Shown: positions 26,036 through 35,159, counted from the first letter of the stretch. The stretch: DNA of 64,000 bases from WQXF01 sp031552825 (GCA_031552825.1 JAVBMD010000012.1:26747-90746), one strand, 5' to 3'. Notes: generated by a model from the letters alone, not told the origin. Numbers and translations are program-made.

Positions 26036-27604
26036 ATGGCTGCAAACATCGTTGAAATGCGGGATATCATCAAAAATTTCGGTGAAGTGCAGGCCGTAAA
26101 GGGCGGTCAATTTGACCTGAAAGCCGGTGAAATTCACTCCCTGATCGGGGAAAACGGCGCGGGCAAATCGACGATGATGAAGCTGCTTTACGGCATGTAC
26201 GACGCGCAGGGCGGCGAGATCTGGATCGCCGGTGAAAGGATGGACAAAGCGTCGCCCAAGGCGGCGATTGAAAAGGGCATCGGCATGGTGCATCAGGAGT
26301 TCATGCTGGTTCCCGAATTGACGGTGCTGGAGAACATCATCCTCGGCTTTGAACCCAGAAAGGGCGTTACCATCGACATGGGCGCCGCACGGGTGATGAT
26401 ACAGAAATACATCGACCAGTACGGCATGGATGTTCAGATGAACAAGTGCATCTCGCAGATCAGCGTGGGCGAGGCGCAGCGCGTGGAGATCATCAAGATC
26501 CTCTCGCGCGGGGCCAACGTGCTGATCCTTGACGAGCCGACCGCCGTGCTCACCCCGCAGGAGGCGCAAAAGCTGTTCCTCATCCTCGAAAATCTAAAGC
26601 GCAGCGGCAAATCCATCGTGTTCATCTCGCACCGCCTCAACGAGGTCATGCAGATATCCGACCGGATCTCGGTAATGCGGCAAGGGCAGTACATCGGCAC
26701 CATCGGGCGCGAGGAGGCCACCTACGCCAAGCTGGCCAACATGATGATCGGCCGCGAGGTGTTTCTGAACGTGGATCGCCGCCAAGCCGAGGTCGGCCCC
26801 TGCGTGCTGGAGGCCAAGAATCTGTGGGTCTCCGGCGAGAAGGAGCTTTCGAAAATCCGCGACCTATCCTTTGCGGTGCACGCGGGCGAGATCGTGGGCA
26901 TCGCGGGCATCGATGGAAACGGGCAATCGGAGCTGATCGAGGCCATCGCGGGGCTGCGACGCGTGGAAAAGGGACAGGTGCTGCTTAGCGGCGTCGATAT
27001 CACCAACAAAAGCCCCAAGAAGATTCGTCAGACCGGCCTCGCGCACATCCCCGAGGACCGCAACCTGCGCGGGCTTAACCGCGTGATGTCGATCACCGAC
27101 AATCTGGTGGCCGCCAGCCTAGACGGCCGCGAGATTTGCCAGCACGGCATCATGAAGCAAGGGCGCATGCTGGCCAAAGCCCATGAATTGGTCAAGGAAT
27201 TCGATATCCGCCCCACCGACCCGACGATCCGCACCAGCTCGCTTTCCGGCGGCAATGCGCAGAAGGTTGTGGTGGCGCGCGAGGTATCGTTGGGCTCCAA
27301 GCTGCTGATCGCCTCCCAGCCCACGCGCGGCGTCGACATCGGCGCCATCGAGGCCATCGAGGGCATTTTGCAATCGGTCAAAGCCAAGGGACTGGGCGTG
27401 CTGCTGGTATCGGCGGATTTGCGCGAGATCCTCTCGCTTTCGGATCGCATACTGGTGATGTACGAAGGCAAGATCGTCGGCTCCCTGCGTGTGGAGGAGG
27501 CCAACGAGAACAACCTCGGCCTGATGATGACCGGCGTGCCGGTGGAGCAAGCCGTAGAGGGCGCGCAAACCGCAACCGGATCAAAGGAGGGGACGGCACA
27601 GTGA
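26036..27604 (+). CDS. Nucleoside ABC transporter ATP-binding protein (tandem domains)
   Basis: Double-ATPase subunit of a BMP-linked importer, 522 aa. The first domain has Walker A GENGAGKST (about 36-44), signature ISVGEAQRVEI and Walker B LILDEPTAVL. The second has a degenerate Walker A (GIDGNGQSE), signature LSGGNAQKVV and a Walker B-like segment reading LLIASQPTRGVD with no DEP. This asymmetry is common in this class. Its stop overlaps the GTG start of the first permease. RBS GCAGGAG at ~26023. Confidence 0.92.
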   Translation: MAANIVEMRDIIKNFGEVQAVKGGQFDLKAGEIHSLIGENGAGKSTMMKLLYGMYDAQGGEIWIAGERMDKASPKAAIEKGIGMVHQEFMLVPELTVLENIILGFEPRKGVTIDMGAARVMIQKYIDQYGMDVQMNKCISQISVGEAQRVEIIKILSRGANVLILDEPTAVLTPQEAQKLFLILENLKRSGKSIVFISHRLNEVMQISDRISVMRQGQYIGTIGREEATYAKLANMMIGREVFLNVDRRQAEVGPCVLEAKNLWVSGEKELSKIRDLSFAVHAGEIVGIAGIDGNGQSELIEAIAGLRRVEKGQVLLSGVDITNKSPKKIRQTGLAHIPEDRNLRGLNRVMSITDNLVAASLDGREICQHGIMKQGRMLAKAHELVKEFDIRPTDPTIRTSSLSGGNAQKVVVAREVSLGSKLLIASQPTRGVDIGAIEAIEGILQSVKAKGLGVLLVSADLREILSLSDRILVMYEGKIVGSLRVEEANENNLGLMMTGVPVEQAVEGAQTATGSKEGTAQ

Positions 27605-28668
27605 AGCGATTTGAAGAACCCCTGCGCGACGTGCGCCGCATCCTGCTCATCATGTTGCTGGCGGTGGGTATCGGCGCGCTGTTGGTGCTATTCGTGGGCG
27701 AGAATCCGCTGGTGGCCTACGGCGCGCTGCTGCGCGGCGCGTTCAAGGGGACGCGTGCCTTCGGCACCACGCTGGGTACCTTTACCCCCATTCTGATTTC
27801 GGCGATGGCCTTCGCGGTGGCTGCCAAGGCGGGCGCGTTCAACGTCGGCGTGGAGGGCGAAATCTTCCTCGGCGCGATCACGGCGGCTTGGCTCGGCATC
27901 AGCTTCCCGGGCATGCCTGCCGTCCCCCACATGCTGCTCTGCTTCGCGGGCGCCGTGCTGGTCGGCGCGCTGTGGGCGTCCATCCCGGCGCTGCTCAAGG
28001 CCTATTGCAACGTCAACGAGGTCTGCGTCACCATCCTGATGAACTACGTGGCGCTGTTTATCACCTCCTACTTCGTCAGCGGGCCGCTGAGCGCAGGCAC
28101 CACCGTCGCCCAAACGCCCTACGTGCCGGAGGCCATCCGGCTCACCCAGTTCATGAAGCCCAGCTCGGCCAATTATGGCCTGTTCATCGCCCTGATCGTC
28201 TCTGTGCTGCTGATCTGGATGCTTTCCAAGACCCGCATCGGCTACAAGATCCGCATGGTGGGCACCAACCCGCACTTCTCGGATTTTGTGGGCGTTAATC
28301 CGCGCACCACGCTCGTCAAGGCGATGATGCTCTCCGGCGCGCTGGGCGGGCTGGCAGGCTGCATCGAGGTGCTGGGCGTACACGGCTGCTTCCTCAACAA
28401 CTTCGCCGCCGGTATGGGCAGCAACGGCATGCTGGTGGCGCTGATCGTTAAGTGCTACATGCCTGCCATCCCCTTCTTGGCGATGTTCCTCGCCATCCTC
28501 AAGGCTGGCGCGATGGGCATGCAGCAGATGACCAATACGCCAAAGTCGATCATCGACATGATTACGGCGGTGTTCATCATCATCGCTACGATGGAAACGC
28601 TGTTTACCTTCGCCGACAAAAAAACCAAGCGCGTCCGTGCGGGCAAGAAGATGGAGGTGAGCAAATGA
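27601..28668 (+). CDS. Nucleoside ABC transporter permease (first subunit)
   Basis: Polytopic permease of 355 aa with about nine hydrophobic helices, of the branched-chain/ribose-type (BPD_transp_2) fold found next to BMP binding proteins. Family landmarks include AFNVGVEGEIFLGA, NEVCVTILMNYVA and GTNPHFSDFVGVN. The start is GTG 27601 (AAAGGAGGGG upstream) overlapping the ATPase stop, and its own stop overlaps the next ATG. Forms a heterodimer with the next gene product. Confidence 0.92.
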   Translation: MKRFEEPLRDVRRILLIMLLAVGIGALLVLFVGENPLVAYGALLRGAFKGTRAFGTTLGTFTPILISAMAFAVAAKAGAFNVGVEGEIFLGAITAAWLGISFPGMPAVPHMLLCFAGAVLVGALWASIPALLKAYCNVNEVCVTILMNYVALFITSYFVSGPLSAGTTVAQTPYVPEAIRLTQFMKPSSANYGLFIALIVSVLLIWMLSKTRIGYKIRMVGTNPHFSDFVGVNPRTTLVKAMMLSGALGGLAGCIEVLGVHGCFLNNFAAGMGSNGMLVALIVKCYMPAIPFLAMFLAILKAGAMGMQQMTNTPKSIIDMITAVFIIIATMETLFTFADKKTKRVRAGKKMEVSK

Positions 28669-29603
28669 TTTCCCGTATTTTCACGCCTTCGCTGATTTAC
28701 GCCATGATGCGCTCCGCCACCCCCATCATCTACGCCGCGCTATGCGCCGCCATCACGCAGCAGGCCAACATCCTCAACATCGGCACCGAGGGCATCATGC
28801 TCACCGGCGCGTTCATCGCGGTGGCGGTCAGCTTCCTGACCGGCTCGTGGCTGCTGGCGGTGCTGGCGGCGATGGTAGCTGGCGTGGTGATGGGCATGAT
28901 TATGGCCGTCGGCCACATCCGCTACAAGGCCGACAACTGCGCCATCGGCATGGGACTCAACCTGTTCGCGCTGGCGCTCACCAAGTTCCTGCTCAACAGC
29001 GTGCTTGGCAAGACCGGCACCTTCACCGACCCCAACCTCGCGGGCATCCCGAAGGTGCATCTAGCCTTCCTTGAGGGCAGCGAGTTCCTCGACGCGGTGT
29101 TCAACAACTGGTGCATCACCGAATGGTTCGTGATCGTGCTGGTGTTCCTGATCGCCTTCCTGCTGTACCGCACGCCCTGGGGACTGCGCCTGCGCTCGGT
29201 GGGACGGCTTCCGGCGGCGGCGCAAACCGCGGGCATCAACGTCAACGCGATGAAGTACCAAACCATCCTCATCGCCAGCCTCGTGGGCGGCCTCGCGGGC
29301 GCGCACCTCTCGCTGGGCTATTCGAAGATGTTTATGGAAAACATGACCAACGGCCGCGGTTTTATGGGCGTGGCCGCGATGTACTTCGGCGGCGCCAATC
29401 CCCTGCTGACGGCGGTGGGCTGTCTGGTGTTCGGCCTAGCCGATTCCACCGGCTCGCGCCTGCAGGCGTTCGGCCTGCCCTCGCAGATCGTGCTGCTGAT
29501 GCCCTACGTGGTGACGATCACGATCCTGTCGGTATCGATGGCGATCAAGAAACAGAGAAGCAAGCGCAACAAGAGCGCGCTGACGCACGCGGCGATGCGT
29601 TGA
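28665..29603 (+). CDS. Nucleoside ABC transporter permease (second subunit)
   Basis: Second permease, 312 aa. Landmarks are PIIYAALCAAITQQANILNIGTEGIMLTGAF at the N-terminus and SVGRLPAAAQTAGINV in the cytoplasmic loop. ATG 28665 overlaps the previous stop (ATGA) and has GGAGGTGAG; an open frame reaching further upstream is just an alternative reading of the first permease gene. It is followed after 15 bases by the nucleoside hydrolase. Confidence 0.92.
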   Translation: MISRIFTPSLIYAMMRSATPIIYAALCAAITQQANILNIGTEGIMLTGAFIAVAVSFLTGSWLLAVLAAMVAGVVMGMIMAVGHIRYKADNCAIGMGLNLFALALTKFLLNSVLGKTGTFTDPNLAGIPKVHLAFLEGSEFLDAVFNNWCITEWFVIVLVFLIAFLLYRTPWGLRLRSVGRLPAAAQTAGINVNAMKYQTILIASLVGGLAGAHLSLGYSKMFMENMTNGRGFMGVAAMYFGGANPLLTAVGCLVFGLADSTGSRLQAFGLPSQIVLLMPYVVTITILSVSMAIKKQRSKRNKSALTHAAMR

Positions 29604-29618
29604 GGAGAGGACAAACGT

Positions 29619-30557
29619 ATGGACATCAAAAAGCAAAAGATCATTCTGGACTGCGATCCCGGCCACGACGACGCGGTGGCCATCCTGCTGGCCGCAAAAA
29701 ACCCCGCGCTGGACTTAATCGGCATCACCGTGGTCTCGGGCAACCAAACCCTCGAAAAGACGGTTACCAACGCCCTGAACGTCTGCCAATACCTCGGGCT
29801 GGACATCCCGGTGTACGCCGGATGCCCCAACCCGATGATCCGCGTAAAGCCGCCGGTGGCCGACGATATCCACGGCGTAACCGGGCTGGACGGCCCTGTG
29901 TTCGCGCCGCTGACCCGCAAGGCCGAGGACAAGCATGCCGTGCTCTACATCGTCGATACGCTGATGCAGGCCGACGAGCCGATCACGCTGGTGGTCACCG
30001 GGCCGATGACCAATATCGGCATGGCGCTGCGGCTGGAGCCGAGGATCGTATCCAACATCCGCGAGATCGTGTTTATGGGCGGCAGCATGGGGCTGGGCAA
30101 CAACACCCCGGCGGCGGAGTTCAACATCCTCACCGACGCCGACGCGGCGCATGTGGTGTTCACCAGCGGCTGCAAGGTGACGATGGTGGGGCTAGACGTA
30201 TCGCGCAAGGCGCTGTGCCTGCCCAGCGTCATCGACCGGATGGAGAAGGCAAACAACAAGGCCGCGAAATTGTTCGCCGACCTGATGCGCTTCTTCAACC
30301 AAAGCCAGAAGGCGGTATTCGGCTGGGAGGGCGGCCCGCTGCACGATCCGATCACCATCGCCTACCTGATCGACCGCAGCGTGCTTACGGTGAAATCGAT
30401 GTACGCCGAGGTGGACATCCGCTCCACGCAAAGCTATGGCCGCACCAACTGCGATTATTTCAACAAAGAAACCGCCAAGCACAATCTGGACGTGGCCTGC
30501 GACATCGACGTGCCCAAGTTCTGGGACATGATCGAGGAAGGCATCCGCCGGTATTGA
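29619..30557 (+). CDS. Nucleoside hydrolase (inosine-uridine preferring family)
   Basis: Cytoplasmic N-ribohydrolase, 312 aa, splitting nucleosides to base and free (possibly modified) ribose. The calcium-binding start ILDCDPGHDDAVAIL (about residues 8-22) is diagnostic. TGPMTNIG, FMGGSMG, AEFNILTDADAAHVV and the late HDP motif are also intact. Its position right behind a nucleoside-type importer indicates that imported nucleosides are hydrolysed at once. Which nucleoside is not visible; the BMC genes downstream make 5-modified nucleosides an interesting candidate. Confidence 0.92.
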   Translation: MDIKKQKIILDCDPGHDDAVAILLAAKNPALDLIGITVVSGNQTLEKTVTNALNVCQYLGLDIPVYAGCPNPMIRVKPPVADDIHGVTGLDGPVFAPLTRKAEDKHAVLYIVDTLMQADEPITLVVTGPMTNIGMALRLEPRIVSNIREIVFMGGSMGLGNNTPAAEFNILTDADAAHVVFTSGCKVTMVGLDVSRKALCLPSVIDRMEKANNKAAKLFADLMRFFNQSQKAVFGWEGGPLHDPITIAYLIDRSVLTVKSMYAEVDIRSTQSYGRTNCDYFNKETAKHNLDVACDIDVPKFWDMIEEGIRRY

Positions 30558-30579
30558 GACGGGCGGACGGTGAAATACA

Positions 30580-31872
30580 ATGATCGACTTACTGCGATCG
30601 TCCTTGGAAAAGAATCGCGAGCGCTACCTGAAACCGCTGTTGGATCTGGTCGCCCGTGACACCCACTGCATCGGCCACGGCATCAAGGGCGGGCTGGAGG
30701 CATCAGGGCAGGCATACATGGCGGAACTGCTGCGCGCCATGGGCGCAGAGGTCACCGAATCGCCGATGCGGGAGCGCTACATCGCCGAAGCCATCGAGGC
30801 GCATCAGGAGGGCAACCCCGGCCATCAGTACGAAGGGCGCGCCAATGTGTACGGCCGCTTCCCCGGCGCAGGCGGGCGCAGCCTGATGTTCAACGGCCAT
30901 ATGGATACCATGCCTGCCGAGGACATCCCCCTCTGGCGCTTCGACCCTTGGACGCCCACCATCGAGGACGGCAAGCTCTACGGCCTCGGCGCGTGCGATA
31001 TGAAGGGCGGGCTAATGGCGGCGGTGCAAGCGGTACGGCTGCTCAAAGACTGCGGTGTTCCCCTTCCCGGCGATGTGCTGATCTGCTCGGTGGCCGACGA
31101 GGAGGGTGGCGGCAACGGCTCCATCCAAGCCGCGATGGAGGGCCAAAAGGCCGACGGCGTGGTGGTGTGCGAATGCTCCGATTACGAGCTGATTACCGCG
31201 CACATGGGCTTCGTGTTCTTCCGCGTGGCTGTGCAAGGCCTCGCCTGTCACTCCGGCAAAAAGACCGACGGCGTATCGGCCATCGAAAAGGCCGCGCTGC
31301 TCCTGCGGGCGCTGGACGCGCTGGAGCACCGCTGGCTGCTGACATACAAACATCCCCTGCTGCCGCCGCCCAGCCTGAACGTGGGCACCATCCACGGCGG
31401 CTCGGCGGGCTCCACCGTGGCGGCGGACTGCACGTTCGAGGTCTGCGTCCATTACCTGCCCGGCGCGATGCGCCACGATCAGGTGGTGCGCGACTTTGAG
31501 GACGCCATCGCTTGGGCGTGCAAGGGCGATCCTTGGCTGAGCGGGCACGCGCCGACGATCACGCTCTATCAATCGGGCGGCGGCTTCGAGATGGCGCTGG
31601 ATCATCCGTTCACCCACGCCTTCGGGCAGGCCTTCGAGGCCGTACATGGACGGCCGGTAAAGCTCACCGCCAGCGCCGCGGGCTGCGACAGCCGCACGTG
31701 GAAGAACATCGCTGGCTGCCCCACGCTGCAATACGGCCCCGGCGAGCTTTCGCAGTGCCACGCGCGCGACGAGCACATTGCGCTGGCCTCGTATTACGAC
31801 GCGATACTGGTTTATGCGGCGCTGATCCTTACTTGGTGCAAGGGGGAAGGAATCCCTCGCAAAGATCACTAA
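30580..31872 (+). CDS. M20 family metallohydrolase (ArgE/DapE type)
   Basis: Cytoplasmic zinc amidohydrolase or peptidase, 430 aa. Metal-site motifs are in order: FNGHMDTMP (His/Asp), GACDMKGG (bridging Asp), ADEEGGG (catalytic Glu pair), and a C-terminal QCHARDEH. A dimerisation domain sits between (about 195-320). The family includes acetylornithine deacetylase, succinyl-DAP desuccinylase and carboxypeptidase G2-like enzymes; the substrate is not evident. Same operon direction as the nucleoside genes, 22 bases downstream. A second M20 gene lies two genes on. Confidence 0.87.
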   Translation: MIDLLRSSLEKNRERYLKPLLDLVARDTHCIGHGIKGGLEASGQAYMAELLRAMGAEVTESPMRERYIAEAIEAHQEGNPGHQYEGRANVYGRFPGAGGRSLMFNGHMDTMPAEDIPLWRFDPWTPTIEDGKLYGLGACDMKGGLMAAVQAVRLLKDCGVPLPGDVLICSVADEEGGGNGSIQAAMEGQKADGVVVCECSDYELITAHMGFVFFRVAVQGLACHSGKKTDGVSAIEKAALLLRALDALEHRWLLTYKHPLLPPPSLNVGTIHGGSAGSTVAADCTFEVCVHYLPGAMRHDQVVRDFEDAIAWACKGDPWLSGHAPTITLYQSGGGFEMALDHPFTHAFGQAFEAVHGRPVKLTASAAGCDSRTWKNIAGCPTLQYGPGELSQCHARDEHIALASYYDAILVYAALILTWCKGEGIPRKDH

Positions 31873-31929
31873 CGAAATACGCCGATGAATAATCAATATT
31901 ATAATATAATCATCAAGGAGGCAAACACC

Positions 31930-32679
31930 ATGGCGAAGAAGGTTCTGTTGGCCGGTGAATCCTGGAGCAGCTACACCACCCACGTCAAGGGCTTCGATTC
32001 CTTCTACACCTCGGTCTACGAGGAAGGCGCGGCCACCCTCATCGCCGCGCTGGAAAAGGGCGGCTTCGATGTGACCTACCTGCCCAACCATCGCGCGGTA
32101 CACGAGTTCCCCTTTACGGTGGAGGAACTGTTGAAGTACGACTGCGTGATCCTCTCCGACATCGGCTCCAACACCCTGCTGCTGCACCCCGACGTGTTCT
32201 CCAAGAGCAAGCGCATCCCCAACCGCTGCCAAACGGTGCGCGACTACGTGCTGGCTGGCGGTTCGCTGCTGATGGTCGGCGGGTACATGGCGTTCAGCGG
32301 CGTGGATGCCAAGGCCAAGTATGGCCGCACCGCCATACAGGACGTGTTGCCGGTGAAGTGCCTCGACTATGACGACCTGATGGAACACCCCGAAGGGCTG
32401 ACCCCGGTGGTGGTGGCAAAGGATCACGCGTCGCTCAAGAACGTGCCCGCCAATTGGCCGCACTTCCTCGGCTACAACCGTACCGTCGCCCTGCCCGAGG
32501 GCGAGGTGGTGATGACCATCGACGGCGATCCGTTCATCGCGTTCCGCGATTGCGGCAAGGGCCGCGCCGGGATGTTCGGCTCCGATTGCGCGCCGCACTG
32601 GGGGCCGCCGGAGTTTGTGAGCTGGGAAGGCTATGATCCGCTGTGGCAGGGCATCGTGGGGTATTTGACGCGGAGCTAA
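31930..32679 (+). CDS. Class I glutamine amidotransferase-like protein (DUF1355 type)
   Basis: Cytoplasmic protein of 249 aa with the start KKVLLAGESW and an early THVKGFDSF. Later segments are CVILSDIGSNTLLLHP and GGSLLMVGGYMAFSGV, the pattern of the GATase-1-like DUF1355 family. A clear GATase catalytic cysteine nucleophile elbow is not obvious, so enzymatic activity is uncertain. AAGGAGG precedes ATG 31930; the frame opens 15 codons earlier with no site. It sits between two M20 hydrolase genes and may act on the same compound. Confidence 0.72.
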   Translation: MAKKVLLAGESWSSYTTHVKGFDSFYTSVYEEGAATLIAALEKGGFDVTYLPNHRAVHEFPFTVEELLKYDCVILSDIGSNTLLLHPDVFSKSKRIPNRCQTVRDYVLAGGSLLMVGGYMAFSGVDAKAKYGRTAIQDVLPVKCLDYDDLMEHPEGLTPVVVAKDHASLKNVPANWPHFLGYNRTVALPEGEVVMTIDGDPFIAFRDCGKGRAGMFGSDCAPHWGPPEFVSWEGYDPLWQGIVGYLTRS

Positions 32680-32716
32680 GGAGGCGCAAGCCTCCTGCCA
32701 CTAGAAAGGAACGCCC

Positions 32717-33838
32717 ATGGAACAACTGCTCAATGACCTCCTGCGCATCCCCACCGCCAACCCGCCGGGCAACGAGCGCGCGCTGGCGACGTTCATCGCG
32801 GAGCACCTGCGCGATACGCCCTGCGAGGTATCCTGCCAAGACGTGGCCGAGGGGCGCGCAAATGTGACGGCCATCCTGCGCGGCAAATCGCGGGAAAACG
32901 CGCTGTTGCTGAACGGGCACTTGGATACCGTGCCCTTCGGCGCAGGCTGGGATACCGACCCCATCGAGCCAGTGCGGGACGGCGATTGGCTCCGCGCGCG
33001 CGGCGCAAGCGATATGAAGAGCGGGCTGGCGGCGATGCTGTACGCCTTCCGGCAGTTCGCGCTCGGCGGTAAGCAGCCGGAGCGCGACGTGATCTTCCTC
33101 GGCACTGCCGACGAGGAGGCCTACGGGCTTGGCGCGCACGCGGCGGGCAAGGCCGGGCTACTGGCGCACGTGGGCACCGCGATCATCGGCGAGCCCACTG
33201 GCAACCGCATCGGCGTCGCCTCCAAGGGCGTGCTGTGGCTCCAGGTGCAAGCGGCGGGGCGCACCTGCCACGGCGCGTACCCGGATCGCGGCATCAACGC
33301 GGTGCGTCTGGCGGTCTCGCTGGCTGACGGCATCGAAAGCCTTTTGGCCGGGCAGCGTCACCCGCTGCTGGGGAATTCGACCTGTACCATCACGCAGATC
33401 AGCGGCGGCATCAAGATCAACATGGTGCCCGACGCCTGCGATATGCTGCTGGACATCCGCGCCACGCCGGGCGTGGATCAGGACGGACTGCTGCAGGACG
33501 CGCTGGGCCTAGCCGAAATGCTGGAGCGTGCGCACCCCGGCGCGCGCATAACCCTCACGGCGCTGACCAACCGCCCGCCTGTGCTGGCCGAAGCGGACGG
33601 CGCAGCGGTGCGTCGGCTGGGCGAGATCGTGGGCGGCGTCACCGGAAGGCAGGCGGAGCATACCGGCACGGCGTTCTTCAGCGACGCGTCGGTGTTCTGC
33701 CGGTACAAGGCGGCGGAGTACATCCTGTTCGGCCCCGGGGAGAGCGATCAGGCGCATCAGCCCAACGAGCGGGTTTCTCTTGCGCAGTACCGGCAGGCGG
33801 TGGCGGTGTACCAACAGGTGCTGGCGGAGATGGCGTGA
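32717..33838 (+). CDS. M20 family metallohydrolase (ArgE/DapE type), second copy
   Basis: Zinc amidohydrolase of 373 aa. Motifs LNGHLDTVPFG, GASDMKSG, GTADEEAYGLGA, GEPTGNR and FGPGESDQAHQPNE are all intact, nearest in pattern to acetylornithine deacetylase/succinyl-diaminopimelate desuccinylase. AAAGGA lies before the ATG. It is the last gene of the plus-strand unit and ends at a bidirectional terminator. It is not a close copy of the M20 gene at 30580. Confidence 0.88.
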   Translation: MEQLLNDLLRIPTANPPGNERALATFIAEHLRDTPCEVSCQDVAEGRANVTAILRGKSRENALLLNGHLDTVPFGAGWDTDPIEPVRDGDWLRARGASDMKSGLAAMLYAFRQFALGGKQPERDVIFLGTADEEAYGLGAHAAGKAGLLAHVGTAIIGEPTGNRIGVASKGVLWLQVQAAGRTCHGAYPDRGINAVRLAVSLADGIESLLAGQRHPLLGNSTCTITQISGGIKINMVPDACDMLLDIRATPGVDQDGLLQDALGLAEMLERAHPGARITLTALTNRPPVLAEADGAAVRRLGEIVGGVTGRQAEHTGTAFFSDASVFCRYKAAEYILFGPGESDQAHQPNERVSLAQYRQAVAVYQQVLAEMA

Positions 33839-33856
33839 GCCTGCGATTGCATAACA

Positions 33857-33897
33857 AAAAAAAACGATCTGTCGCAGTTGAGACGGATCGTTTTTTT
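33857..33897. terminator. Bidirectional terminator between convergent operons
   Basis: AACGATC pairs with GATCGTT (with an inner GTC/GAC), with nine A residues on one side and seven T on the other. It can stop the M20 unit from the left and the BMC operon from the right. Confidence 0.88.
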
Positions 33898-33964
33898 GCG
33901 GAAATAACTGCGCGGTTATTGTGGTGCGTTTAGTGAACAGCAAGCGCAGCACCGTCTCACCCTT

Positions 33965-34228
33965 TCACAGTGTCTCCGGATCGATGATGCCCGCGATGGT
34001 CGTATCGCTTGGCGGCGGCGCTTCGCGGCCAAACATCAGGGCGGCTTCGGCGCGGCCGATCAGGTAGACGGTATCGCCGATACCGGCCTGCCGCGTGCCG
34101 TCGCAGGCAATAATCAGCCCTTTTTCCTCGCCGTTGATGAGCTGGCGAACCACCATGAGCTTGATGCCCTCCAGCGTCGGCGTTTTGACGGTGCAGACCA
34201 CCGTGCCGACCACCCTGCCGATATTCAA
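33965..34228 (-). CDS. BMC pentameric vertex protein, EutN/CcmL family (1 of 4)
   Basis: Shell vertex protein of 87 aa that closes the corners of icosahedral microcompartments as pentamers. The family pattern NIGRVVGTVVCTVK...GIKLMVVR and GIGDTVYLIGRAEAALMFG is present. The start is judged to be TTG 34228 because AAGGGAGG lies just before it and the fold begins there; an upstream ATG in the same frame would place the ribosome site inside the protein. Last gene of the BMC operon. Confidence 0.9.
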   Translation of the reverse strand: MNIGRVVGTVVCTVKTPTLEGIKLMVVRQLINGEEKGLIIACDGTRQAGIGDTVYLIGRAEAALMFGREAPPPSDTTIAGIIDPETL

Positions 34229-34252
34229 AGCGCCGACCTCCCTTGGCATTTG

Positions 34253-34546
34253 CTACCCATGGCACCGCGTCGTCTTGCCCTGACAGGTAAACGAATCGAC
34301 CACACCGCAGACCGTGACGCTGGCGATAAGGGTTTTATCGCCCATCACCATCTGCGCCGCGCCGCCGTCGTTGTTGATGAGCACGATATCGCCGATGCCC
34401 GCGTTGGCGGCGTCCAGCGCCACCACTTCCTCTCCGGCCTCGGCCAGCGACAGATCCAGCGGACGCACGCGGAGCATCTTCATGCCCCGGTAGCGTTCGT
34501 ACTTGATGGTGGAAACCACTGTGCCGGTTACGCGCGCTAATTTCAT
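34253..34546 (-). CDS. BMC pentameric vertex protein, EutN/CcmL family (2 of 4)
   Basis: Vertex protein of 97 aa. It begins KLARVTGTVVSTIKYERYRGMKMLRVRPLD and contains AGIGDIVLINNDGGAAQMVMGD, the EutN/CcmL barrel pattern. The ATG overlaps the stop of the preceding vertex gene by four bases. It is clearly divergent from its three neighbours rather than a recent copy. Confidence 0.93.
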   Translation of the reverse strand: MKLARVTGTVVSTIKYERYRGMKMLRVRPLDLSLAEAGEEVVALDAANAGIGDIVLINNDGGAAQMVMGDKTLIASVTVCGVVDSFTCQGKTTRCHG

Positions 34547-34854
34547 GGCACATCGACCGCCTTGGCTTTGTCATATTTGCGGGCGCCCAGAATGTCCACA
34601 TAATCCACGATGCCGATGATGGTGCTGTCTACAGGCTTGCCGGTGGTCAGCTCGGTTTGGCGCGAGGAACTGCCGCCTGCCCACATCACGATCTCGCCCA
34701 CCCCCGCGCCCACCGTGTCCACGGTGACGAAGGGCGCGCCTTTCTCCTGCATGGTGTCCATATCGATGGGCACGGCGACCAGCAGCTTCAGCCCTTGAAG
34801 ACGCTCGGATTTGCGCGTGCTCACCACGGAGCCGATTATTCTTGCCAGCTGCAT
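34543..34854 (-). CDS. BMC pentameric vertex protein, EutN/CcmL family (3 of 4)
   Basis: Vertex protein of 103 aa with LARIIGSVVSTRKSERLQGLKLLVAVPID and GAGVGEIVMWAGGSSSRQTE. The SSSRQTE loop after the conserved G is shared with the fourth copy. AAGGAGCG precedes ATG. A ~12-residue C-terminal tail (GARKYDKAKAVDVP) also resembles the fourth copy, so these two are the closest pair. Confidence 0.93.
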   Translation of the reverse strand: MQLARIIGSVVSTRKSERLQGLKLLVAVPIDMDTMQEKGAPFVTVDTVGAGVGEIVMWAGGSSSRQTELTTGKPVDSTIIGIVDYVDILGARKYDKAKAVDVP

Positions 34855-35159
34855 GCGTTACGCTCCTTTGCCTTATCGTATGTCCGGACGCCGCGCATCT
34901 CGATGCTGTCCAGAATGGCGAAGATCGAGTAATCCGAAGCCACCTGCTTGCTGCTCTCGGTTTGCCGGGCGGAACTGCCGTAGGCGCACATCACCAAATC
35001 GCCCACGCCCGCGCCGATATCGTCCACGCAGACCACGTAATCGTCCTGCATGCCCAGCGTATCCAGCGCCACCGGCTGCACGATGAGCAGCTTGGTGCCG
35101 GTCAGCGCGGCCACCTTGCTAGAGCTGACGACATTGCCGGTCACTCTGCCTACCAACAT
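34836..35159 (-). CDS. BMC pentameric vertex protein, EutN/CcmL family (4 of 4)
   Basis: Vertex protein of 107 aa from ATG 35159 (GGGGAGGG upstream; a start 12 codons earlier would swallow this site). It contains VGRVTGNVVSSSKVAALTGTKLLIVQPV and GAGVGDLVMCAYGSSARQTE. Its 3' end overlaps the next vertex gene by 19 bases. Its C-terminal RTYDKAKERN tail matches that of copy 3. Confidence 0.93.
   Translation of the reverse strand: MLVGRVTGNVVSSSKVAALTGTKLLIVQPVALDTLGMQDDYVVCVDDIGAGVGDLVMCAYGSSARQTESSKQVASDYSIFAILDSIEMRGVRTYDKAKERNACSWQE

Noticed and set aside
28452..28664. Longer N-terminus for the second nucleoside permease
   Set aside because: The extension is the first permease gene in another frame; ATG 28665 has a strong ribosome site and overlaps the previous stop.
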